Shown here piece by piece: positions 1 through 8,974 of a stretch of DNA of 21,206 nucleotides. The notes beneath the pieces were generated by a model. It made no database searches. It was not told where the DNA came from and saw only the letters and a list, made by a program, of their open reading frames with translations. This DNA is from CAYLLN01 sp040901775. GTDB lineage: Bacteria > Planctomycetota > Planctomycetia > Pirellulales > Pirellulaceae. The stretch is taken from the NCBI GenBank assembly GCA_040901775.1, contig JBBDYF010000175.1:1-21206 (forward strand), read 5' to 3'. How positions within the stretch are numbered: position 1 is the stretch's first letter; every line of letters starts with the position of its first letter. The position numbers and the translations under genes are program-made.

Positions 1-50
1 AACCAGTTATTTCTCTTAGCGCCCTTGCGCCGCTCTGCGTCTTGGCGTTT
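1..50. repeat. Degenerate purine-rich intergenic repeat (GCGCAAGGGCGC / GACGCAGAG type)
   Basis: Read on the minus strand this stretch is a run of short near-repeats built on CGCCAAGACGCAGAG and GCGCAAGGGCGC, ending in TAAGAGAAAT. Strings of the type CGCAAAGGCGCAAAG are scattered between genes in many planctomycete and other environmental genomes; that is recalled knowledge, not a search result. No coding role is apparent. It may be the truncated edge of a longer repeat that begins left of the window. Confidence 0.4.
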
Positions 51-385
51 GAAGCGCGGGCCGTCGAGCCGCGAGCAAGGCCGGGATCGCCGATGGGCGG
101 TGCCGTTATTAACGATCTACCAAATTGCCAAGCTCCGGCGCGCACGCTCCGCGCCCTGCATGGAATAAATTGTACACGTTCGCGGACAATCTGTCAATAC
201 GTCCACTTGAAATGCTTGCCGTTTCGCGAGGCCCAAACGAGATGTCACCTACAACGAAGAGGCTCGCACAATTCTCCGCGCCGCGCAGCGGCATTGGATT
301 TGCTCAAAAGGCTCCTGTGTCCTTCCAGTGGAAGCTAACCGCTTGGGGCGCGTACCCGTGCGGCTGATCCCTGCAAATCGTCATT
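51..385. other. Intergenic stretch with no supported gene
   Basis: Open frames here are short, overlap one another on both strands and resemble no family I recognise. One weak palindromic element is visible at 169-190 (ATTGTaCaCG, 2-nt gap, CGCGGACAAT). It lies about 210 bases upstream of the next start codon and could be an operator or chance. I see no convincing sigma-70 promoter, tRNA or terminator. Confidence 0.4.
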
Positions 386-391
386 GAGGTG
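386..391 (+). promoter_or_regulatory. Ribosome binding site of the membrane protein at 397
   Basis: GAGGTG lies 5 nt before the ATG at 397 and supports that start codon. Confidence 0.5.
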
Positions 392-396
392 TTGCC

Positions 397-1116
397 ATGG
401 CCGATAAAGATCGTACGGATAAGAACGAAATTCGTTTTGAGGACTTGGTCCCAGTTGGCAGCCGCGTCAGTTGGGGGGCAATTCTGGCTGGAGCGGTGGT
501 GGCGCTGGCGGTCTGCTTCGTGTTGACGCTGCTGGGCACGGCGATTGGCTTCTCGGTCAGCGACAATGTCGATGGCGAGAGCCTGGGCTACGGGGCGGCC
601 ATTTGGGCCGTTGTCGCGACAGTGTTCGCACTTTTTGTCGGCGGGTGGGTAACCAGCCAGTGTTGCGTGGGTGAGAACCAGAAGGAAGCCGCCGTCCACG
701 GCATCATCATGTGGGGCACGGTCATGGCCATGCTCTTGTGGATGGTTGCCTCGGGCATCAGTTCCGGCTTTAACGCCATGTTGGAGGTAGCGAACGTCGC
801 TGGTCAGGCTGCCGAAAATACGTCCACCGATACGTGGCAAACGATGGCCCGCAATGCCGGCATTTCTCAAACACAGATCGACCAAATGCAGGAAAATACG
901 GCCACTGCCACCGCCGACGCGCGCCAGGCCGCCACAGACCCCGCCAATCAGGAAGCCGCCCAAGAGGTGGCCACTCAAGCAACGTGGTGGACGCTCGGCG
1001 GCACCGCGCTTTCGATGGTGGCGGCCATCGGTGGGGCGCTCATGGGGGCGGGCCCGACGTTCCGCGTGCTGACGACGAGTGTCTGGCAACGCCCCGCACT
1101 GGCTGGCGGCCGCTAG
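397..1116 (+). CDS. Four-helix integral membrane protein of unknown function
   Basis: The 239-residue product has a charged, hydrophilic N terminus (1-20). Hydrophobic helices lie at about 24-52, 64-88, 98-124 and 196-221. Between helices 3 and 4 is a hydrophilic Ala/Gln/Thr-rich stretch (126-193) with few aromatic residues, likely helical or coiled. Helices are rich in small residues (GAILAGAVVALAVC, GGALMGAG), which suggests close packing. There is no signal peptidase site and no enzyme motif. It resembles YrzE or PhnA-like small membrane proteins only in general character. It is convergent with prs and stands alone, so context gives no role. The coding call is firm because of the good ribosome binding site, sensible hydropathy and absence of a better frame; the function is unknown. 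Confidence 0.8.
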   Translation: MADKDRTDKNEIRFEDLVPVGSRVSWGAILAGAVVALAVCFVLTLLGTAIGFSVSDNVDGESLGYGAAIWAVVATVFALFVGGWVTSQCCVGENQKEAAVHGIIMWGTVMAMLLWMVASGISSGFNAMLEVANVAGQAAENTSTDTWQTMARNAGISQTQIDQMQENTATATADARQAATDPANQEAAQEVATQATWWTLGGTALSMVAAIGGALMGAGPTFRVLTTSVWQRPALAGGR

Positions 1117-1166
1117 CTGTTGTGTAGCGTGGGGGTGGGGCGGCTGCTCATCTGCCTCACCCGCGC

Positions 1167-2123
1167 TTATTGCTCGGTCTTGTCGAACAGAATGCTGATC
1201 GATTGATCGTGGTGAATGCGTTTGATCGCCTCAGCGAAGAGCGGGGCCACGGAGAGCACTTTCAGCTTCGGGATGAGCTTTTCTGGCGGAACCGGAATCG
1301 TGTCCGTCACGGCGAGGCCCGTGATCGGGCATTCATTCAACTTCTCGATCGCCTTGCCGCACAACACGCCGTGGGTCGCCGCGACATAGATCTGATCGGC
1401 GCCCAGGGCGTGCAGCTTGGCCGCCGCCCCGACGATCGAGCCGCCCGTGCTGATCATGTCGTCGAACATCATGCAGACCATTCCCTCGACGGGCCCGCCG
1501 ATGATGTTCTCCTGGCGGGTTTCCGTAGGATTGTCGCGGCGCTTGTCGATGATGGCCAGCTTCGCGCCCAGCCGCTTGGCGTGTCCCAGGGCCCGCTTGA
1601 TGCTGCCGACATCGGGGGTCACGACGATCCTTTTTTCGGGCGGCACGTCCAAAGCGGCGACGAAGTCGTTCAGCACCGGGGCCGCATACATGTTATCGAC
1701 GGGGACGTCGAAAAAGCCCTGAATTTGCGGCGAATGCAGGTCCATCGTCAGCACCCGGTCGGCCCCGGCCCGAGTGATCAGGTTGGCGACGAGCTTGGCC
1801 GTAATCGGCACGCGCCCTTCGTCCTTGCGGTCCTGGCGGGCATAGCCGAAGTACGGCATGACCGTGGTGATCCGCGCGGCGCTGGCCCGTTTGCAACTGT
1901 CGATCATGATCAACAGTTCGAGGATGTTGTCGTTGACCGGCGGGCAGGTGGGCTGGATCAGAAAAATGTCGCGGCCGCGAATATCTTCCTCAATCTTGCA
2001 GAAATTCTCGCCGTCTGGAAATTTGCCGAGCGTGATTTCCCCCAGCGGCAAATGCAGGAAGTTGCAGATCTCCTTGGCGAGCGCACGATTGGCCTGGCCG
2101 CTGAATATCTTTAGCTCGCGCAT
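1167..2123 (-). CDS. prs: Ribose-phosphate pyrophosphokinase (PRPP synthetase)
   Basis: Cytosolic enzyme that transfers pyrophosphate from ATP to ribose 5-phosphate, giving PRPP for purine, pyrimidine, His, Trp and NAD synthesis. The 318-residue chain has the expected class I length. Visible motifs are FPDGE near 35-39, the ATP-site stretch YFGYARQDRK (91-100), the family signature DLHSPQIQGFF (128-138), the flexible-loop IDKRRD (192-197) and the PRPP loop DDMISTGGSI (221-230). I chose the ATG at 2123; an in-frame TTG at 2132 would add three residues, and neither has a clear Shine-Dalgarno sequence. It lies 72 bases downstream of glmU on the same strand. The glmU-prs order matches gcaD-prs of Bacillus subtilis, so co-transcription is likely. 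A repeat-rich hairpin sits between the two genes. Confidence 0.96.
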   Translation of the reverse strand: MRELKIFSGQANRALAKEICNFLHLPLGEITLGKFPDGENFCKIEEDIRGRDIFLIQPTCPPVNDNILELLIMIDSCKRASAARITTVMPYFGYARQDRKDEGRVPITAKLVANLITRAGADRVLTMDLHSPQIQGFFDVPVDNMYAAPVLNDFVAALDVPPEKRIVVTPDVGSIKRALGHAKRLGAKLAIIDKRRDNPTETRQENIIGGPVEGMVCMMFDDMISTGGSIVGAAAKLHALGADQIYVAATHGVLCGKAIEKLNECPITGLAVTDTIPVPPEKLIPKLKVLSVAPLFAEAIKRIHHDQSISILFDKTEQ

Positions 2124-2133
2124 GTTCGTCAAT

Positions 2134-2205
2134 GTCAGTGGTCAGTTGCTGCTTGTCAGTGGTCATCGGGCTTCCAACTGACTACTGACAACGGACTACT
2201 GACTA
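2134..2205. repeat. Intergenic GTCAGTGGTCAGT-type inverted and direct repeats
   Basis: GTCAGTGGTCAGTTG (2134-2148) and the related TTGTCAGTGGTCATC are followed by CAACTGACTACTGAC (2176-2190) and a further ACTACTGACTA copy. The first and third form a 15-bp inverted repeat with one mismatch around a loop of about 27 nt. The element fills the glmU-prs gap, and its left-hand copy supplies the last codons and the stop of glmU. It may act as an RNA hairpin between the two genes or be a mobile short repeat. Confidence 0.65.
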
Positions 2206-2945
2206 TACCCCATCTTCCGCATCTCTGCTTCCACGGCCGTCAATTCGTCCGCGGTGTTGATGCTCAGCGCTTCGCAGGCGGCCAGCACCGGCAAGGCCTG
2301 GACCCGCTTTCCTTCGGCTTTCAGAAGCCCAGGGCAGTCGGTCAAATAGTATTCTTTTTGGCGATTTTCGTTTTTCAACCGATCGAGCGCATGCAGCAGC
2401 TCGCGGTTGTCGAAGACGTAAGTGCTCATATTGACTTCGGTTAGTTCCCGCTGGGCCGCGGTGGCATCTTTGTCTTCCACGATGCCCACGAACTCTCCTG
2501 CGGCATCGCGTACGATCCGTCCCAAGCCGGCCGGGTTCGACTTGTGCAGCGTTCCCAGCAGACAAGCGGGACGCTGCTCGCGAAAGTGAGCCAGCAGCTT
2601 CTCGAGCGACGCCGCCTGTACCAGGGGGGAATCACCCGCCAGCACCAGCGTAAGGCCGTCGTGAGTTGCCAGTTGCTCGCGGGCCATTTTCACGGCATGA
2701 CCCGTGCCAAGTCTTTCTTCTTGAACGGCGAACGCGACGTTAGTCCTGTCGGCCAAAGCACTTCGGACATCCTCGGCCCGATAGCCCACAACGGCAACGA
2801 CCCGTTCGACGCCCGCCTGAGCCAGGGCGTCGAGCACGAACTGGATCATCGGCCGGCCCAGGACCGGGCACAGTACCTTGGGCAGGTCCGACTTCATCCG
2901 AGTCCCCATTCCGGCTGCCAAAACAACGGCCATTGCATCGGACAT
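2196..2945 (-). CDS. glmU: UDP-N-acetylglucosamine pyrophosphorylase (uridyltransferase domain only)
   Basis: Predicted to convert GlcNAc-1-phosphate and UTP to UDP-GlcNAc for cell-envelope precursors. The 249 residues are one nucleotidyltransferase domain. The signature LAAGMGTRMKS with LPKVL covers 9-25, the uridine-site QEERLGTGHA is at 75-84, GDSP at 104-107 takes the place of the usual GDVP, and GRIVR (142-146), EDKDA (157-161) and NMSTYVF (172-178) follow. Classical GlmU proteins are about 450 residues with a C-terminal left-handed beta-helix acetyltransferase; that half is absent and no frame in the flanks encodes it. GlcN-1-P acetylation must therefore be done elsewhere. A related sugar-phosphate nucleotidyltransferase specificity cannot be excluded. 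It is followed by prs. The stop codon lies in an intergenic repeat, so the last three residues (YSQ) are repeat-encoded. Confidence 0.88.
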   Translation of the reverse strand: MSDAMAVVLAAGMGTRMKSDLPKVLCPVLGRPMIQFVLDALAQAGVERVVAVVGYRAEDVRSALADRTNVAFAVQEERLGTGHAVKMAREQLATHDGLTLVLAGDSPLVQAASLEKLLAHFREQRPACLLGTLHKSNPAGLGRIVRDAAGEFVGIVEDKDATAAQRELTEVNMSTYVFDNRELLHALDRLKNENRQKEYYLTDCPGLLKAEGKRVQALPVLAACEALSINTADELTAVEAEMRKMGYSQ

Positions 2946-3080
2946 CGCACGCTCTCAACTGGTTTGTCGTTTGGCTCGAACTTTTACCCGCTTCGGTAGG
3001 CGACAATCTTCCCACGGCCCCGTCGAACCATCCAGGGGGCAAATCAAAACGCGGAACGGCGGCACGCTTGGCAGCGGTCG

Positions 3081-3110
3081 TTGCCAGTCCGCTGCCCGCG
3101 CCGCTAGAAT
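3081..3110 (+). promoter_or_regulatory. Candidate sigma-70-type promoter for xylB
   Basis: TTGCCA (3081-3086) and TAGAAT (3105-3110) are separated by 18 nt and lie 77 bases before the xylB ATG. Both hexamers are close to consensus. The glmU-xylB gap holds no gene. AAGGA 9 nt before the ATG at 3187 would be the ribosome binding site. Confidence 0.45.
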
Positions 3111-3186
3111 TCCGCCTCTTTGCGCTGGCGCGCGTTCAGCCGGTCTGTAGCAACGACTGGAACACGATCAACAAGGATCGAGCAGC

Positions 3187-4701
<1,515 letters not shown>

Positions 4702-4712
4702 AGGAATTCCGC

Positions 4713-4958
4713 CTAAAGACCCTTCCGCCGTTTACCGGTCCCACTCATTCGCGGCTTGACCTCCAGGTCGGTGACCAGCAACAAATCGATCCAGTTGAAC
4801 GAGTCGTCCGGCTGACACACGATCAGAATCCTGCCGCTGGGAGCCGCCATGATGAATTCGCGGTGATGCACGGGGATCTCACGACCGTCGGCCAAGTGAA
4901 TGACAAACGGCACGAATGGTTCGGCGGTGTAGAAGCTGCGCACTTGTTCGAGCGTCAT
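4713..4958 (-). CDS. Small conserved hypothetical protein (81 aa)
   Basis: The frame stays open upstream to 5156, but the natural start is the ATG at 4958: AAAGG lies about 7 nt before it and the protein pattern begins there with MTLEQVRSFYTAEPFVPF. The sequence then reads IHLADGREIPVHHREFI, an SGRILIV segment and DLLLVTDLEV, ending in a basic tail (GKRRKGL). I recall many planctomycete proteins of about 80 residues with this layout (PF.PF.I.LADGR..PV.H.EF), with no assigned function. The alternating hydrophobic pattern suggests a small all-beta fold. It has no signal peptide or membrane helix. It converges on xylB, leaving 11 bases between the stop codons. Confidence 0.75.
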   Translation of the reverse strand: MTLEQVRSFYTAEPFVPFVIHLADGREIPVHHREFIMAAPSGRILIVCQPDDSFNWIDLLLVTDLEVKPRMSGTGKRRKGL

Positions 4959-5180
4959 TTTGTGACCTTTTAAGTGCTTCGATCTTGTGGCCGCATGTAT
5001 AGCAGCGCAATATCGATTGCCAATGGCAAGTTTACCCGCGGCTGCACTGCGACGCCACTTCGGGCGAGCTCGCGGACTAACCGGCACGATCGATACCTTC
5101 CGCAAACGCACGTCGTATGGACGAGCGAAACAATCAGCGGCACTAATTCTCGGCAAGCCGGCGACCTACAGTTGCCTGCC

Positions 5181-6356
5181 ATGTTGTACGCCCTTCGCAG
5201 CGCGCTGTTTCTCCGGTTCCAACGCCCGGCCGCGATGCCGTTGGCCGAGGAGCTGGCGCTGCCCAAGGGGCACATTCCCGCGCTCGATGCGATTCGGGGC
5301 CTGGCGATCGTGCTGGTCACGCTGTACCGCTTTGGGGGCGGCGATCATGGGGCGGGCCGAGCGGTCGAGGCGGACTGGCTGGTCGAGCCCGGCTCGCGCG
5401 GCGTCGATCTGTTTTTCGTGCTGTCGGGATTTTTGATTACGGGCATCCTGTTCGACGCCAAGGGAAAAGATTACTACTTTCGCAACTTCTACGTGCGGCG
5501 GTCGCTCCGCATCTTTCCGTTGTATTACGGCGTGCTGGTCGCCACGATTTTTTTACTTCCCGCGCTATTTCCTGCCACGCGGGCGATGTTCCAGCCGGCG
5601 ATCGATCACCAGGCCTGGCTGTGGCTGTACGGAGCGAACGTCTTTCAATCGTGGAATGCCGGCTGGTGCCTGGGAGCGCTGAATCACTTCTGGTCGCTGG
5701 CGGTCGAAGAACATTTTTACCTGGCCTGGCCGCTGGTGATTTTTTGTTGCAACCGCACGACTGCGATGCGCATTTGCCTGGCGCTCGTCGCCGCTTCGGC
5801 GCTGGGCCGCGCGGCCTGGCTGGCCTGCGGCGGCAATAGCGTGGCGGTTGAAGTGTTGACTCCCTTTCGGATGGACGGCCTGGCGCTGGGCGCCTGGATC
5901 GCGCTGGCCGCGCGGGGCGGCAATGGGCTCGGCTGGCTCGTTCGATTCGCCCACCCGGTGGCCCTGCTGAGCGGCTTGGCGGCGGGGGGTTTGTGGCTGG
6001 CCGACAAGCGGCTCATGGGTTTGCCCTTCACGGCGTGGGCCTGCCTGTGCGGTTCGCTGCTGATCCTTACCATCGCCGCCAGACCGGGAACGCTGCTGGG
6101 TCGCTTCGGCCAATCGCGCGTCCTGCAGTTTTTCGGCAAATACAGCTACGCGATGTACGTTTTTCAGAATCCACTGATTCCGCTCATGGCAGGCGTCTTC
6201 TCCGCCCCGGCGGTCGCCGCCTTGGTAGGCCACGCCTGGCTGGGACAAGCGATCTATTGCGCGGCGATGTTCGGCCTCACCACGCTGGTCGCCCTCGTGA
6301 GCTGGCAATGTTTTGAAAAGCACTGGCTGGCGCTCAAGGGACGGTTTGGCGGCTAG
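5181..6356 (+). CDS. Acyltransferase-3 (OafA/YrhL-type) membrane protein
   Basis: Multi-pass inner-membrane enzyme of the family that O-acylates sugars of surface polysaccharides or peptidoglycan. Numbered from the ATG at 5181 (391 residues), the opening motif LDAIRGLAIVLVTLY spans 35-49, GVDLFFVLSGFLITG 74-88, RRSLRIFPLYY 106-116, WSLAVEEHFYLAWP 171-184 and FGKYSYAMYVFQNPL 318-332. About ten hydrophobic helices are visible. The frame is open upstream to 4974, but those 69 residues are not like the family, so I start at 5181; ATG 5235 is an alternative. Two histidines usual in the family are replaced: R50 in LYRF where YHF is typical, and Q329 in YVFQNPL where a histidine is common. The acceptor is unknown. 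The stop codon TAG belongs to the CTAG end of the repeat element that follows. Confidence 0.87.
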   Translation: MLYALRSALFLRFQRPAAMPLAEELALPKGHIPALDAIRGLAIVLVTLYRFGGGDHGAGRAVEADWLVEPGSRGVDLFFVLSGFLITGILFDAKGKDYYFRNFYVRRSLRIFPLYYGVLVATIFLLPALFPATRAMFQPAIDHQAWLWLYGANVFQSWNAGWCLGALNHFWSLAVEEHFYLAWPLVIFCCNRTTAMRICLALVAASALGRAAWLACGGNSVAVEVLTPFRMDGLALGAWIALAARGGNGLGWLVRFAHPVALLSGLAAGGLWLADKRLMGLPFTAWACLCGSLLILTIAARPGTLLGRFGQSRVLQFFGKYSYAMYVFQNPLIPLMAGVFSAPAVAALVGHAWLGQAIYCAAMFGLTTLVALVSWQCFEKHWLALKGRFGG

Positions 6357-6521
6357 TGCTTGGTCACAGCCTGATTGTGGGATCGGGTGCCACGTCCCAC
6401 GCTTGCGTGGGCGTGCTCCCGCCGCCGCTCACACGCCCACGGCGTTGGCGTCTAGCCGAAGATATACGATACGTGTGCCGTGGGCGTGGCACCCGAATTC
6501 TCAGCGTTGGCAAAGCACTAG
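6353..6521. mobile_element. MITE-like non-coding element flanked by CTAG
   Basis: A 169-bp stretch begins CTAGTGCTTGGTCA and ends TTGGCAAAGCACTAG. The reverse complement of the end is CTAGTGCTTTGCCAA, so the termini are imperfect inverted repeats. Inside them a second inverted pair, CGGGTGCCACG (6385-6395) and CGTGGCACCCG (6485-6495 region), is perfect. The core contains the hairpin CCCACGCTTGCGTGGG. CTAG at both borders could be a 4-bp target duplication or part of the ends. No transposase is encoded. A matching terminus occurs at 21153. Such short structured elements are usually mobilised in trans or act as RNA hairpins and terminators. Confidence 0.6.
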
Positions 6522-6592
6522 CCGCCACGCCGCGGGCGAAACGCATGCCCCGCCAGGCCACAGGCGGCAAAGCCACGCCCGATCAAACAAAC

Positions 6593-7204
6593 TCAGGCAA
6601 GGATTTCCCTCTGCGGCTTGGTACTTGCCGCCACCGCCCGCTGCATCGCCCGGCCCGACAGCCGGCGGAACTTGGCCTGCTCCCAGCGGGCATACGGATA
6701 GGCGAGCCGGGCGAGCCAGTGGGCAGGCTGCGAGAGGGCCAGCAGGTCGTACCAGACGCTGTCGTCGCGCTCGTTCCACTCGACGGCGAACCGCTCTTCG
6801 CCCCGCTCGGGATGGTCGGCAAGCGTACCATAGGCGAAGCCAAACCGCCGCCGCTCGTCCACGCGATAGACGACCCGCGCCGGCATCAACATCCACAAAA
6901 AGAACGGCCGGGCCCGGTAGAGCACCGCCACGGTATCGCCCGGCTGCTGCGGCGAGTTTGGCCAGAAGACTTGCGTCATTTCGCGGGGGAACATTTTCCA
7001 ATCGCGAATCGCCTGGCTAGCGGCGGCGAACACGTCCTTTCCGTGGCCGAGCAGCACCCGCTGCCGGTCGAGCTTCCAACCGGGCCGAGCGGAAAGGGCC
7101 GGCGAACGGGTCGCCGCGACCTGGTCGTACGACCAAGGCCTGCCCGCCTGGCCGATTAGATAAGCGCGGATGAATTCGTCGGTCGGTCGCTGAAGACTGA
7201 ACAT
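6593..7204 (-). CDS. DUF1990 family protein
   Basis: The 203-residue soluble protein matches the DUF1990 (UPF0548) pattern. It has an N-terminal segment with W24-SYDQV and LLGHGKDVFAAASQAIRDW (51-69). A central GDTVAVLYR segment follows, then VVYRVDERRRFGFAYGTL with HPERGEERFAVEW (about 110-142), the family hallmark. The C-terminal part YDLLALSQPAHWLARL ends in a basic helix. The function of the family is not known; its fold has been likened to lipid- or small-ligand-binding START-type domains, which I recall only loosely. No signal peptide is present. It is divergent from the ABC permease at 7301, and its 3' side abuts the MITE-like element. The ATG at 7204 lacks an obvious Shine-Dalgarno sequence. 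Confidence 0.85.
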   Translation of the reverse strand: MFSLQRPTDEFIRAYLIGQAGRPWSYDQVAATRSPALSARPGWKLDRQRVLLGHGKDVFAAASQAIRDWKMFPREMTQVFWPNSPQQPGDTVAVLYRARPFFLWMLMPARVVYRVDERRRFGFAYGTLADHPERGEERFAVEWNERDDSVWYDLLALSQPAHWLARLAYPYARWEQAKFRRLSGRAMQRAVAASTKPQREILA

Positions 7205-7300
7205 GATGTTTTTCTCAGTTATGACCGCAATCCGCGAGGCCCGTTAACGAACACTCCGGGCGGGATGAATTGCTTTCAGCGGTCGGGTATAACCAGCAGC

Positions 7301-8956
7301 ATGTTCGTCGTCGAAAACCCGGTGCTGCAGCGCGAGCTGCTCGTCAACCTGCGAATGGGGCGGGCCTTCGTCCTGCTGTTTTTGTATCAAGCCCTGCTGG
7401 GCGCGGTCGTCTATTTTGCCTGGCCGCAAGACACCCGGCTCGACATGACCTCGAACAGCCGGAGTGGCGCCCAGACCCGCCGACTGGTCGATCTGTTCTT
7501 CGTGGGGCAATACGTGCTGGCGTCGATGATGGCCCCCAGCTTTGCCGCCGGCTCGATCACCGGCGAGAAAGAGCGCAAGACCTACGAAATGCTGCTGGCC
7601 AGCCCGCTCCGGCCGTCGGCCATTGTTTTCGGCAAAGTGGTCGCCTCGCTGTCGCACCTGGCGGTGCTGGTGTTCGCTTCGCTGCCGATCGTCATGCTCT
7701 GCCTGCCGCTGGGGGGCGTCTCGGTCTATGAGGTGCTGGCGGCCTATCTGGGGCTGCTCCTGTCGATCGTCACGTTTGGGATGATCAGCGTCGCCTGCAG
7801 CGCCTATTTCCAACGGACGAGCGCCTCGCTGGTTGTCTCGTACCTGATGATCCTGCCGCTGGCGCTGGTCGGCGTCATCCTGTGGATGCAACTGGCCGAT
7901 CAGGGCTTTTTCCGGCTGATGCTCATTCTGACGGTCCTGCCCGCGGTATCGCTGGCCGTCTGCCTGGCGCTGTTTTTCAACACCAGCGCGCTGCTGTTGC
8001 ATCCGCCCGATGTCGGCAGCGAAGGGAAGGAAGTCGTCGATCTAGAGCAAGAATCGCAGCAAGCCGTGGGGCTGGTCATTCAGCGCGACCAATTTCCAGA
8101 CAAGCTGTTTGCCCCGCCCAAGCGCGACGACCTGATGGAGGACGGCGACAACCCGGTGTACGACAAGGAAATCCGCAGCGAGATTTTCAGCCAGGGGACG
8201 CTGATGCTCCGCCTGGTCATCCAGGTGAGCATGCTGCTGGCGATTCCGTTCATGGCGGTCTGCCTGTATATCTGGCCGCAGTATGCCCCCTGGTACATCA
8301 GCTACGTGGTGATGTTCAACATGCTGGTCGGGCCGGTGTTTTCGGCCGGCAGCGTGACCAGCGAGCGCGAGCGCGAAACGCTCGACCTGTTGCTAACCAC
8401 CGTCATTACGCCCTGGGATATCCTGTGGGGCAAGCTGATCGCCGGTCTGCGCGTGTCGAGCGTGCTGACGCTGTTCCTGGTTTGGCCCGTGCTGCTGGCC
8501 TGCGTGATGGTGTCGCTCTATTGGACGAACCTGCTGGCGGTGCTGGCCTATCTGGCGATCGTGCTGATTACCTGTTTGACGACCGCCATGCTGGCCCTGT
8601 TCAACTCGGTCCTCTTCAAAAAAACGTCCCACGCCATGATGGCGACCTACCTGGTTATCATCGTGCTGTTCTGTGCCCCGCTGGCGGTCAACTTCTTCGC
8701 CCAGACGTTCTTTCCCGAACATCCCAACGCACCCTACGTCGAGAAGGCGGGCTTTGTCAGCCCCTTCGCGGCCGCGCTGGCGGTGCCGCTGGACGTGGGA
8801 ATTGTCGGCAACGAACGGGGCAGCAGCGGGGCGCCCCCCGATCCCGGCGACTGGCGCATGTTCTTCGGCTACGTCGCCTTCAGTCTGCTGTTGGACAGCG
8901 GGTTGATCGTCACGATGATGTGGCTGTTCAACACGCGCTGGCGCGTGGCGGGATAA
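7301..8956 (+). CDS. ABC-2 type transporter permease, two permease domains fused
   Basis: Inner-membrane permease of an ABC-2 type exporter, 551 residues from the ATG at 7301; an in-frame ATG at 7265 has no better ribosome binding site. Two homologous halves are visible. The first carries the cytoplasmic coupling motif SITGEKERKTYEMLLASP (85-102). The second carries SVTSERERETLDLLLTT (351-367). Each motif is preceded and followed by hydrophobic helices, about twelve in all. A charged linker (about 237-290) joins the halves. ABC-2 exporters usually pair one such half with a separate ATPase gene; no ATPase is encoded nearby, so the partner must lie elsewhere. NatB- or GldF-like permeases are the closest general comparison. 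The substrate cannot be told. Confidence 0.85.
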   Translation: MFVVENPVLQRELLVNLRMGRAFVLLFLYQALLGAVVYFAWPQDTRLDMTSNSRSGAQTRRLVDLFFVGQYVLASMMAPSFAAGSITGEKERKTYEMLLASPLRPSAIVFGKVVASLSHLAVLVFASLPIVMLCLPLGGVSVYEVLAAYLGLLLSIVTFGMISVACSAYFQRTSASLVVSYLMILPLALVGVILWMQLADQGFFRLMLILTVLPAVSLAVCLALFFNTSALLLHPPDVGSEGKEVVDLEQESQQAVGLVIQRDQFPDKLFAPPKRDDLMEDGDNPVYDKEIRSEIFSQGTLMLRLVIQVSMLLAIPFMAVCLYIWPQYAPWYISYVVMFNMLVGPVFSAGSVTSERERETLDLLLTTVITPWDILWGKLIAGLRVSSVLTLFLVWPVLLACVMVSLYWTNLLAVLAYLAIVLITCLTTAMLALFNSVLFKKTSHAMMATYLVIIVLFCAPLAVNFFAQTFFPEHPNAPYVEKAGFVSPFAAALAVPLDVGIVGNERGSSGAPPDPGDWRMFFGYVAFSLLLDSGLIVTMMWLFNTRWRVAG

Positions 8957-8974
8957 TGCGAGAATCGCTCGCCT

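Noticed and set aside
42..367. Short open frames at the left edge
   Set aside because: They overlap on both strands, lack ribosome binding sites and show no recognisable pattern.
304..1089. A 261-residue minus-strand frame opposite the membrane protein
   Set aside because: It is basic, low in hydrophobicity and without motifs, while the plus-strand frame has four clean membrane helices and a ribosome binding site.
1170..2114. A 314-residue plus-strand frame opposite prs
   Set aside because: The minus strand carries all PRPP synthetase motifs. The plus frame is Arg/Asp/His-rich and featureless.
4974..5180. N-terminal extension of the acyltransferase from 4974
   Set aside because: These residues are not hydrophobic and do not resemble the family, whose first motif follows the ATG at 5181 at the usual distance.
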